A stretch of 64,000 nt of DNA from Gammaproteobacteria bacterium (GTDB taxonomy: Bacteria > Pseudomonadota > Gammaproteobacteria > Steroidobacterales > GCA-2729495), in contig JAAERX010000166.1 in assembly GCA_024229935.1 (NCBI GenBank), positions 1 to 64,000 on the forward strand, read 5' to 3'. A model generated the notes under the pieces. The model saw only the letters and a list, made by a program, of their open reading frames with translations, ran no database searches and was not told the DNA's origin. Each line of letters begins with the position of its first letter. Position 1 is the first letter of the stretch. Positions 52,758 through 60,020 of the stretch are shown here, piece after piece. The position numbers and the translations under genes are program-made.

Positions 52758-54092
52758 ATGAGTAATAACTGCCTGATTACCAATGCGCGTATAGTCAATG
52801 AAGGGCAGGTCACTGAGGGTGATGTGCGTATCTGTTCTGGCCGTATTGATACGATTGCATCAGGTTTGTCTGCAGTGGCAGGTGAGAGTGTCATCGATGC
52901 AGAAGGTGCCTGGCTGATGCCTGGCATGATTGATGATCAGGTGCATTTTCGTGAGCCGGGACTGACTGCAAAGGGCGATATGGCAACGGAGTCCGCGGCA
53001 GCAGTTGCGGGTGGCATTACCAGTTTTATGGAAATGCCCAACGTGAAACCACCAACCACCAATCTTGATGCTCTGGAAGACAAATATACGCGTGCAGCAG
53101 GGCGTGCAAGTGCTAACTATGCTTTTTATCTTGGTGCCACCAATGACAATATTGAGCAGATTCGCTCTATCAGACCCGGGCAGGCTTGTGGCGTCAAAGT
53201 ATTTATGGGCGCTTCAACCGGTGCCATGCTGGTGGATGATGAGCAGACATTAGAGCAGATATTTGCCGATTCGCCTTTGCTGATAGCGACTCATTGTGAA
53301 GACACACCAATGATTACTATCAATGAGGAGGCTGCTAGGCAGCAGTATGGTGAGGATGTGCCTATGTCTGAGCACCCAAATATCCGGTCAGAGGAAGCCT
53401 GTTATAAATCCTCCTCGCTGGCAGTTGAGCTGGCTCGCCGGCATGATTCACGTCTGCATGTTCTGCACCTGACCACTGCCCGGGAGCTTGAGCTATTTAC
53501 AGCAGGGCCGGTAACTGACAAGCGCATTACATCAGAGGCATGTGTGCACCATCTATTTTTTGATGCCAGTGATTATGAGAGGCTTGGTGCGCAGATTAAG
53601 TGTAATCCTGCTATTAAGACTGCAGCAGATCGTGAGGCGCTGCTAAAGGCCGTGGCATCTGACCTGATTGATGTGATTGCTACTGATCATGCGCCCCATA
53701 CGGCAGAAGAAAAGGCTTCCAGCTATTTCAAGGCACCAGCCGGACTTCCACTGGTGCAGCATGCGCTGCTTATGACTCTGGAGTTTGTGCATGATGGTGG
53801 TTTGGATATAGCGACAGCTGTGCGCAAAACCAGTCATGCTGTAGCGGATGTCTTTGGCGTGCAGGAGCGCGGGTATATACGGGAAGGGTATTTTGCGGAT
53901 CTTGTACTGGTTGACCCTGACCGGCCCACTCAGGTACGCACCAAAGACCTTATATATAAGTGTGGCTGGTCACCTCTTGTGGGTTATAAGTTTCGTTCCA
54001 GCATCAAGGCCACACTGGTCAACGGTGAGGCTGTCTGGCGGGATGGCGAGCTTACTGGCGCAATTACCGGGCAACGCCTTAAATTTGGCTGA
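52758..54092 (+). CDS. pyrC: Dihydroorotase (amidohydrolase)
   Basis: 444 residues. Closes carbamoyl-aspartate to dihydroorotate in pyrimidine synthesis. Seen: DDQVHFREPG at the metal site, AAVAGGITSFMEMPN, GVKVFMGASTGA with the bridging Lys, IATHCEDTPM, HVLHLTTARE, TSEACVHHLFF and DVIATDHAPHT. The first of the usual HxH pair is replaced by Gln (DDQVH), as I recall for the group typified by Bacteroidetes enzymes. Allantoinase or dihydropyrimidinase are relatives, but the FREPGLTAKGD and CKVFMG patterns favour dihydroorotase. Confidence 0.85.
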   Translation: MSNNCLITNARIVNEGQVTEGDVRICSGRIDTIASGLSAVAGESVIDAEGAWLMPGMIDDQVHFREPGLTAKGDMATESAAAVAGGITSFMEMPNVKPPTTNLDALEDKYTRAAGRASANYAFYLGATNDNIEQIRSIRPGQACGVKVFMGASTGAMLVDDEQTLEQIFADSPLLIATHCEDTPMITINEEAARQQYGEDVPMSEHPNIRSEEACYKSSSLAVELARRHDSRLHVLHLTTARELELFTAGPVTDKRITSEACVHHLFFDASDYERLGAQIKCNPAIKTAADREALLKAVASDLIDVIATDHAPHTAEEKASSYFKAPAGLPLVQHALLMTLEFVHDGGLDIATAVRKTSHAVADVFGVQERGYIREGYFADLVLVDPDRPTQVRTKDLIYKCGWSPLVGYKFRSSIKATLVNGEAVWRDGELTGAITGQRLKFG

Positions 54093-54410
54093 TTAAGGCC
54101 CTGCAGGTCTTTACATATTCTGGCTGGGGCAATAAAGGAAAAAAATACTTGTAACCTTTGCTCTGGCTGGTAATGTCTGCCCTGAGGCGCACGAAATATT
54201 GTCGCCAGGTGGGCTTTTCGAAGACCTTTTGTGGCTGTTGGGAAAGTCTGGTTTTACAGGTTACTGTGGATGGTACGTAGATGGCTCAAAATGATTTTAT
54301 TTATGGGTTGAATCTGTATAATCTCAGCGCCTTGATCGGCTCCAACTGTATTTTAAAGAACCTTAATAAATAGTTATCGTCTCTCCCTTACTTAAATAGC
54401 TCCCAGCTTT
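54093..54410. other. Intergenic region before the oxidoreductase operon
   Basis: 318 bp without a gene. A consensus -10 element TATAAT is present at 54317-54322; upstream the -35 place has no good match (ATTTTA). Nothing else of note apart from an AT-rich segment before the likely start at 54429. Confidence 0.4.
54317..54322 (+). promoter_or_regulatory. Consensus -10 element, likely promoter of the oxidoreductase operon
   Basis: TATAAT preceded by CTG; no convincing -35 at 16-18 bp. It lies about 105 bp before the first gene of the operon, the only good candidate in that gap. Confidence 0.35.
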
Positions 54411-54428
54411 TTGCAGGCACTTATTGCT

Positions 54429-56231
54429 ATGCGTCCGACGGATACGTCAAACCCAAAATATTTCCACAAAGTGGTCGATTGTCAGTACGCTTGTCCTGCG
54501 CATACCGACGTGCCTGGATACATTAGGCATATTGCGCAAGGTGAGTTCACAGAAGCTTATATGCTTAATCGGAAGTCGAATGTCTTCCCGGGCATACTTG
54601 GCCGTGTGTGTGATCGTCCCTGTGAACCGGCATGCCGACGTGGTCGTGTTGAAGACAAGCCAGTTGCTATTTGTCGATTAAAACGTGTTGCTGCGGATAA
54701 TCGTGATGATGTTAAGCACTTGCTTCCAGTGCCGCCCCCATCTAATGGTAAGAAAGTTGCTCTGGTTGGCGCAGGTTGCGCTTCTTTGGCAGTTGCAAAT
54801 GATCTTGCGCCGCTGGGCTATCAGTGCACAATTTTTGAGAAGTTTGATGTTACCGGTGGTTTGATGCGCTCTAACATCCCATCATTCCGTTTACCACCAG
54901 AAGTGCTTGATGATGAAATTGGTATGATTCTTGATCTGGGTGTTGAGTTGAAAACCAACCATCCGATTGAGAGCATGAATGCATTGCTGGAGCAGGATTT
55001 TGATGCTGTATTTGTTGGTACAGGTGCCCCACGGGGTAAGGAACTCAATTTACCCGGTAGGCAGGAGGCTGATGCCAACATTCATATTGGTATTGACTGG
55101 CTTGAATCTGTTGCATTTAAGCATACCGAGTCTATAGGCAAGAACGTTCTTATTATTGGTGTAGGTAATACGGCAATGGATTGCTGTCGGACTTCACTAA
55201 GGATGGGTGCTGACTCAGTTAAGGTTATGGCGCGTAAGCCCCGCGAGTTCTTTAAGGCGTCTGTCTGGGAGCTGGAAGATGCTGAGGAAGAAAATGTCGA
55301 TATCATCGTTAATCATTCACCAAAAGAGTTTGTAATTGAGAGCGGCAAACTGGTTGGTATGGCGTTTGAATTAATGGAATATGATATTGATGATAACGGT
55401 CGTATTACTGATCAGCGTACTACTGGTGAAGTAATTATTCCCTGTGATGATGTCATCCTTGCCATTGGGCAGGACAATGCATTCCCCTGGATTGAGAAAG
55501 ATGCTGGTATTGAATTTGATAAATGGGAAGTGCCAGTAGTTGATGAGGCTACTTTCCAGTCGACTCGTCAAGGGGTGTTCTTTGGAGGTGATGCTGCATT
55601 TGGGCCTAAGAACATCATCTGGGCAGTTGAGCATGGCCATCAGGCTGCAGTCTCAATTCATAAATACTGTCAGGGTGAAGATGTTGCTGATCGCTTGCCA
55701 GACGGCCAGACACTGGCCAGTACCAAGATGGGCATTCATGAGTGGAGCTATAGCAATAGTTTTGACAGTAATGAGCGGACTATCATGCCGCATGTCAGTC
55801 TCAAGGAGCGCTTTAAAAAGCTTGATATTGAGGTAGAGCTTGGTTTTAGTGCAGAGCTGGCAGCAGAAGAAGTAGAGCGTTGTCTTAACTGCGATATTCA
55901 GACGGTATTTACGGCTAACCTGTGTATTGAGTGTGATGCCTGTATTGATGTTTGCCCTGTTGACTGCCTGACCATTACTCATGATGGTGAAGACGAAGAC
56001 CTGCGTACACGTTTGAGTGCGCCTTCTGAAAATAATGAGCAGGCACTGTATGTGTCTGGAGCTTTACCCTCTACTGGCAAGGTCATGGTCAAGGATGAGG
56101 ATGTCTGTATACATTGCAGTTTGTGTGCTGAGCGGTGCCCAACAGCTGCTTGGGATATGCAGAAGTTCACGTTGCATCATCCCCATGCCAAAGATGAAGC
56201 CGGTCAGCCGGCAGTAAAGGATGTTGCCTGA
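54429..56231 (+). CDS. GltD-like NAD(P)/FAD oxidoreductase with C-terminal 2[4Fe-4S] ferredoxin domain
   Basis: About 600 residues from ATG 54429 (the frame extends to TTG 54411). N-terminal Fe-S domain like that of glutamate synthase small subunit: CQYACPAHTDVPGYI and GRVCDRPCEPACRRG. FAD-binding GxGxxG-like KVALVGAGCASLAVANDL, NAD(P)-binding NVLIIGVGNTAMDCC and GVFFGGDAAFGP follow. The C-terminal part carries two ferredoxin clusters: CIECDACIDVCPVDC and CIHCSLCAERCP. It directly precedes the alpha and beta subunits of a 2-oxoacid:ferredoxin oxidoreductase, so it most likely passes electrons between the Fe-S subunits and NAD(P)H. This is inferred from domain order and operon. Confidence 0.88.
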   Translation: MRPTDTSNPKYFHKVVDCQYACPAHTDVPGYIRHIAQGEFTEAYMLNRKSNVFPGILGRVCDRPCEPACRRGRVEDKPVAICRLKRVAADNRDDVKHLLPVPPPSNGKKVALVGAGCASLAVANDLAPLGYQCTIFEKFDVTGGLMRSNIPSFRLPPEVLDDEIGMILDLGVELKTNHPIESMNALLEQDFDAVFVGTGAPRGKELNLPGRQEADANIHIGIDWLESVAFKHTESIGKNVLIIGVGNTAMDCCRTSLRMGADSVKVMARKPREFFKASVWELEDAEEENVDIIVNHSPKEFVIESGKLVGMAFELMEYDIDDNGRITDQRTTGEVIIPCDDVILAIGQDNAFPWIEKDAGIEFDKWEVPVVDEATFQSTRQGVFFGGDAAFGPKNIIWAVEHGHQAAVSIHKYCQGEDVADRLPDGQTLASTKMGIHEWSYSNSFDSNERTIMPHVSLKERFKKLDIEVELGFSAELAAEEVERCLNCDIQTVFTANLCIECDACIDVCPVDCLTITHDGEDEDLRTRLSAPSENNEQALYVSGALPSTGKVMVKDEDVCIHCSLCAERCPTAAWDMQKFTLHHPHAKDEAGQPAVKDVA

Positions 56232-56325
56232 GCTGGCTCTTACTTAATGGAAGTGGATTATTAAACGCGGTCCCGGTAACGGGTTCGATACCTAAAACCC
56301 AAACATTAGCACCAGAAATATTCAG

Positions 56326-58134
56326 ATGAGCAAACCATCAGTCAATGAGTTCACAGTTAAGATAGCCAATGTGAACGGTACGGGTTCAGCAAGTGCAAAT
56401 GGCTTGCTGATGAAGTCTCTGTTCCGCATGGGCATCCCGGTTGTGGGTAAAAACTACTTCCCCTCAAACATTCAGGGTTTGCCTACCTGGTACGAAATTC
56501 GGGCCAGTGAGAAGGGTCATCTTGCTCGCTCAGGCCGGGTGGACATTATGGTGGCTATGAATGCAGAAACCTATAAGCATGACCTTGAGGATGTTGTTTC
56601 TGGTGGTTATCTGATTTATGACTCCACCTGGCCACGTCATAGTCTTTTGCAGCGAGATGACATCACTATCATTGGTGTGCCGCTGTCAAAGATGTGTAAT
56701 GAGAATTTTCCAACAGCACGTGCCCGTATTCTGATGAAGAATGTCGTATACGTAGGTGTAATTGCGGCATTGCTTGATCTTGATCTTGAAGTGATCAGCC
56801 AGCTTCTGAATGAGACTTTTGCCAAGAAAGCCAACCTGCTGGATGGTAACCAGCTGGCAATACACATGGGTTATGAGTGGGCAAAAAACAATCTTGAAAC
56901 CCCACTGGCATTTAAGGCAAAAACCAGTAACAAGACATCGGATCACATTATTATTGATGGTAATACTGCTGCTGGTTTGGGTAGCGTATATGCTGGTGCA
57001 ACCTGTGCCGCTTGGTATCCCATTACTCCATCCACTTCAGTAATGGATGCGTTTAGAAATTTTTGCACCAAGACACGTGTTGACCCAGAAACGGGCGAGA
57101 ATAACTTTTGTATTGTGCAGGCCGAGGATGAACTGGCTGCAATAGGTATGGTGCTGGGTGCAAACTGGGCAGGCGCCCGTTCATTTACAGCAACCAGTGG
57201 CCCTGGTGTGTCGTTAATGAGTGAGTTCCTTGGTTACGGCTACTTTACCGAGATTCCTGCCGTGTTGTTCAACGTGCAGCGCTGTGGCCCATCAACAGGC
57301 ATGCCCACCCGAACTCAGCAGTCTGACATCACCTCCTCGGCGTTTGCCTCACATGGTGATACCCGACATATATTACTGTTCCCGGCTGACCCTGAGGAAT
57401 GCTTCTATTCTGCCCGGGATGCTTTTGATCTGGCAGAACGGCTGCAGACGCCGGTTATCGTGTTGAGCGACCTGGATATAGGCATGAATGACTGGATGTC
57501 TCCTAGCTTGCAATGGGATGACAGTTATCAGCCAGACCGAGGCAAAGTATTGCGTGCAGCTGAAGTAGAGAAACTGGATGTTTTCCATCGCTATATGGAT
57601 ACAGATGGTGATGCAATTCCTTACCGTACAGTACCAGGTGATCATCCAAAGGGTGCTTATTTTACTCGTGGCTCCGGACACAACATGTATGGTGCATATA
57701 CTGAAAATGCGGATGAGTACCAGCAGGTTGTTGATCGCTTGCTGCGTAAATGGGATACGGCTAAGACACTTGTGCCTGCTCCAATAATTAAGCAGGACAA
57801 TAAAAATAATATCGCCATTATTTCAATTGGTAGCTGTGATCATGCTGTACGTGAAGCAATAGATATTCTGGGTGATGAAGGTGTGGGTATTAATTACATG
57901 CGCCTTAAGGCTTTCCCGTTTGGTGATGATGTGCAGAAATTTATAGATGCCCATGACAAGCTTTATGTTGTTGAGCAAAATCGTGATGCACAGCTGAAAA
58001 GCCTGCTCTGCTTAGAGTTACGGGTACATGATGAAGACCTGACAGCAATCCTTCATTACAACGGATTGCCAATGAATGCTGGATTTGTTGTGGATGCTAT
58101 AAACCAGGATATGGCAAAGGGAGAAGCAGCATGA
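56326..58134 (+). CDS. 2-oxoacid:ferredoxin oxidoreductase, fused gamma-alpha subunit
   Basis: 602 residues. The gamma domain (about 1-190) begins KIANVNGTGSASANGLLMKS; the alpha domain starts near residue 205 with GLGSVYAGATCAAWYPITPS, and carries SFTATSGPGVSLMSEFLGYG and RCGPSTGMPTRTQQSDI, characteristic of 2-oxoglutarate/2-oxoacid enzymes. It joins the beta subunit to oxidise a 2-oxoacid with CoA to acyl-CoA plus CO2, or the reverse. Its last four bases overlap the beta start (ATGA), so the two are translated together. Substrate 2-oxoglutarate is likely but not proven. Confidence 0.88.
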   Translation: MSKPSVNEFTVKIANVNGTGSASANGLLMKSLFRMGIPVVGKNYFPSNIQGLPTWYEIRASEKGHLARSGRVDIMVAMNAETYKHDLEDVVSGGYLIYDSTWPRHSLLQRDDITIIGVPLSKMCNENFPTARARILMKNVVYVGVIAALLDLDLEVISQLLNETFAKKANLLDGNQLAIHMGYEWAKNNLETPLAFKAKTSNKTSDHIIIDGNTAAGLGSVYAGATCAAWYPITPSTSVMDAFRNFCTKTRVDPETGENNFCIVQAEDELAAIGMVLGANWAGARSFTATSGPGVSLMSEFLGYGYFTEIPAVLFNVQRCGPSTGMPTRTQQSDITSSAFASHGDTRHILLFPADPEECFYSARDAFDLAERLQTPVIVLSDLDIGMNDWMSPSLQWDDSYQPDRGKVLRAAEVEKLDVFHRYMDTDGDAIPYRTVPGDHPKGAYFTRGSGHNMYGAYTENADEYQQVVDRLLRKWDTAKTLVPAPIIKQDNKNNIAIISIGSCDHAVREAIDILGDEGVGINYMRLKAFPFGDDVQKFIDAHDKLYVVEQNRDAQLKSLLCLELRVHDEDLTAILHYNGLPMNAGFVVDAINQDMAKGEAA

Positions 58135-59186
58135 GCTTCATGACCCGACCAACGGCAAGACACCCCAAGCTGCCTGTTAATGAGCTTGGCCTGACTGTGC
58201 GTGATTATGAAGGCGGCATGTCGACGTTGTGCGCCGGCTGTGGCCACGATTCAATTACAGCTGCCATTGTGCAGTCGGCATTTGAACTCAGCATACCTAC
58301 CCATCGCTTTGCCAAGCTATCAGGTATCGGTTGTTCTTCGAAGACGCCCGCTTATTTCCTGCGTGATTCACATGGCTTTAATTCAACCCATGGCCGTATG
58401 CCATCAGTGGCAACCGGTGCTAACAGTGCTAACCGTGATCTTACCTACATAGGTGTATCAGGTGATGGTGACTCATTATCTATAGGTATGGGGCAGTTTG
58501 CTCATGCCATACGCCGTAATCTGAATATGGTTTATATCATCGAGAACAACGGTGTTTATGGGCTGACTAAGGGGCAGTTTTCCGCTGCTGCTGATAAAGG
58601 CAGTAAGGCCAAGAAGGGTGAAGTTAACCTGCAGCCCGCTATTGACCCATGTCAGACAGCCATTACACTTGGTGCATCGTTTGTTGCACGTAGCTTCTCG
58701 GGTGATAAAGATCAGTTAGTGCCTTTATTGAAGGCTGCAATGAAACATCAGGGCTTTAGCCTGGTTGATATTATTTCACCCTGTGTAACCTTTAATGACC
58801 ATGTGGGTTCAACCAAAAGCTACGAATACACAAGGGCACACTTTAGTCCTGCAATTGCTACCGATTTTGTTCCGCCTGCCGAAGAAATTAAGGCGAAATA
58901 TAATGAGGGTGAAGCCATGCAGGTTGAACTGCATGATGGTAGTCATATAGTTCTACGTAAGATTGATAAGGACTTTAATCCTACAGACCGCATAAGCGCC
59001 ATGAGTAATCTGCAGAAAAATAATGCTGCCGGCGAAATTACAACAGGTCTTCTTTATGTTGATGAGTCGCAGGCAGAAATGCATGAGTTAAACAATACCT
59101 CGTCTACACCACTTGTTGATTTGCCCTATGACAAGGTTTGCCCGGGTAACGACATGCTGCAGAAGATTCAGGCGCGCTACCGTTAG
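58131..59186 (+). CDS. 2-oxoacid:ferredoxin oxidoreductase, beta subunit
   Basis: 351 residues. Thiamine-diphosphate binding: SGDGDSLSIGMGQFAHAIRR and MVYIIENNGVYGLTKGQ. The Cys ligands of its 4Fe-4S cluster are expected in CAGCGHD, GIGCSSKTP and ISPCVTFND. Overlaps the alpha subunit stop. With the GltD-like protein upstream it completes a three-gene enzyme whose ferredoxin part is on the flavoprotein. Gene symbol korB would be reasonable if 2-oxoglutarate is the substrate. Confidence 0.9.
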   Translation: MSFMTRPTARHPKLPVNELGLTVRDYEGGMSTLCAGCGHDSITAAIVQSAFELSIPTHRFAKLSGIGCSSKTPAYFLRDSHGFNSTHGRMPSVATGANSANRDLTYIGVSGDGDSLSIGMGQFAHAIRRNLNMVYIIENNGVYGLTKGQFSAAADKGSKAKKGEVNLQPAIDPCQTAITLGASFVARSFSGDKDQLVPLLKAAMKHQGFSLVDIISPCVTFNDHVGSTKSYEYTRAHFSPAIATDFVPPAEEIKAKYNEGEAMQVELHDGSHIVLRKIDKDFNPTDRISAMSNLQKNNAAGEITTGLLYVDESQAEMHELNNTSSTPLVDLPYDKVCPGNDMLQKIQARYR

Positions 59187-59387
59187 TTAAGGCTCTTCCT
59201 GCCGGGTCTTTGAGGGCTTTTCGTTTGACAATTTGCAAACGTATTTCTTAGCGCCTTTCTTATGGAGTATGCAGGCAAATAACCGCTTTAAAAAACTTCA
59301 TTTTTTTATTGCCAGTCTTTGTTTCGTTCTTCTCGCTGAATTTTTGTCAGATTTTTTTTGATGACATTACTAGACCCGTTTAAAAGT

Positions 59388-59417
59388 AAGGGGCTGACAC
59401 TGTTGTGCCAGCCCCTT
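59388..59417 (-). terminator. Strong hairpin, possible terminator
   Basis: 13-bp stem, GC-rich base, 4-nt loop. On the minus strand a T-containing stretch (ACTTTTAAAC) follows but it is short, so termination efficiency is uncertain; on the plus strand no T-run follows. Confidence 0.45.
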
Positions 59418-59481
59418 GGGGAGAAGTGGCTCGGTTACCAATCGTGCCACTATTGCGATGACATCCTTGCCATCTAATTTA

Positions 59482-59520
59482 GATCTGCCGGTATAGGGGG
59501 GAGACTGCAGTCGGCAGATC
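59482..59520. other. Stem-loop with inner palindrome
   Basis: GATCTGCCG (59482-59490) and CGGCAGATC (59512-59520) pair perfectly; the loop contains GACTGCAGTC (59503-59512). It lies 18 bp past the stop of the 99-residue gene. No T-run on either strand. Confidence 0.4.
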
Positions 59521-59538
59521 CAAAGTTCTTTGTATGCG

Positions 59539-59838
59539 TTAGCTTCTTTCGCGCTTTACTGTGATTGCCTGAGCGACCACCCTTGTTGGCTGGTGTTTTA
59601 GTTCTACCGTCAGGTCGGCAGCAACGTTCAGGACCATTTCATGGGCAGCTGTATCAGCATTTGCACGAAATTCCATGCCCAGTTCCTGGCGACGATAGTC
59701 TTCCAGAGTAATTGCACGTGTTTCCGCAATTTCTATGACCTGCCTGACACGGGGCAATTTATTACCCGTGATCCCGGCCAGGAGCAGGATGGCAATTCCT
59801 ATTAAAGCTGGAATTAATACTTTTGCCTGACCTTTCAT
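59539..59838 (-). CDS. Small single-pass membrane protein under sigma-54 control
   Basis: 99 residues. One N-terminal membrane segment (VLIPALIGIAILLLAGITG, residues 7-25) and a periplasmic or cytoplasmic tail (KLPRVRQVIEIAETRAITLE, EMVLNVAADLTVELK) with no family I recognise. AAGGA is 8 nt before the ATG. Upstream is a near-consensus sigma-54 promoter (59894-59909) and three repeats that would serve as activator sites, shared with the divergent sigma-54 activator gene. The promoter structure supports that this is a real, tightly controlled gene. Its function is not known. Confidence 0.72.
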   Translation of the reverse strand: MKGQAKVLIPALIGIAILLLAGITGNKLPRVRQVIEIAETRAITLEDYRRQELGMEFRANADTAAHEMVLNVAADLTVELKHQPTRVVAQAITVKRERS

Positions 59839-59861
59839 TTTAAATTTCCTTACTCATGTTT

Positions 59862-59878
59862 CCCGGCTCTATACCGGG
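59862..59878 (-). other. Small hairpin in the leader of the sigma-54-controlled gene
   Basis: CCCGG (59862-59866) and CCGGG (59874-59878) form a 5-bp stem with a 7-nt loop in the predicted 5' untranslated leader. It could affect mRNA stability or translation; short, so tentative. Confidence 0.3.
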
Positions 59879-59893
59879 GCTCAACCTCTCTAT

Positions 59894-59909
59894 TGCAGGA
59901 ACCGTGCCA
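59894..59909 (-). promoter_or_regulatory. Sigma-54 (-24/-12) promoter
   Basis: On the minus strand the sequence is TGGCACGGTTCCTGCA. It agrees with the TGGCACR-N4-TTGCW consensus at all defined positions except one (C for the first T of the -12 TTGC). GG and GC have the invariant spacing. Expected start is near 59883, giving about a 45-nt leader to the ATG at 59838. An activator gene of the sigma-54 type is next to it, which raises confidence beyond what the motif alone gives. Confidence 0.82.
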
Positions 59910-59955
59910 ACTTTGAGTCCCTTTAAAATCAAGGGCTTAGCTAAGGATGGTCTAG

Positions 59956-60006
59956 CGGAAATCCGTTAGTAACGGGAAACCGTTATATAAAAATGGCGGA
60001 AAGCCG
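59956..60006. promoter_or_regulatory. Three CGG-N4-CCG repeats, likely activator binding sites
   Basis: CGGAAATCCG (59956-59965), CGGGAAACCG (59973-59982) and CGGAAAGCCG (59997-60006) share the pattern RCGGAAANCCG. Centres are 17 and 24 bp apart. They lie about 75-125 bp upstream of the predicted sigma-54 start, the usual place for enhancer sites, and just before the activator gene, so they may serve activation of the small gene and autoregulation. Confidence 0.68.
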
Positions 60007-60020
60007 TGTATATTGTGTGG

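Larger units (their letters stand above)
59187..59538. other. Gene-free region with two strong stem-loops
   Basis: 352 bp between convergent genes. Stem-loop 1 is at 59388-59417: AAGGGGCTGACAC with GTGCCAGCCCCTT, 13 bp with one mismatch, loop TGTT. Read on the minus strand it is followed shortly by CTTTTAAAC, so it may end transcripts of the small minus-strand gene. Stem-loop 2 is at 59482-59520: GATCTGCCG with CGGCAGATC, perfect 9 bp around an inner palindrome GACTGCAGTC (59503-59512). No open frame with credible coding. May hold a small RNA or a bidirectional terminator. Confidence 0.5.

Noticed and set aside
56265-56310. tRNA T-arm-like sequence (GGGTTCGATACC) before the alpha subunit gene
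   Set aside because: No acceptor stem, D-arm or anticodon arm can be fitted around it.
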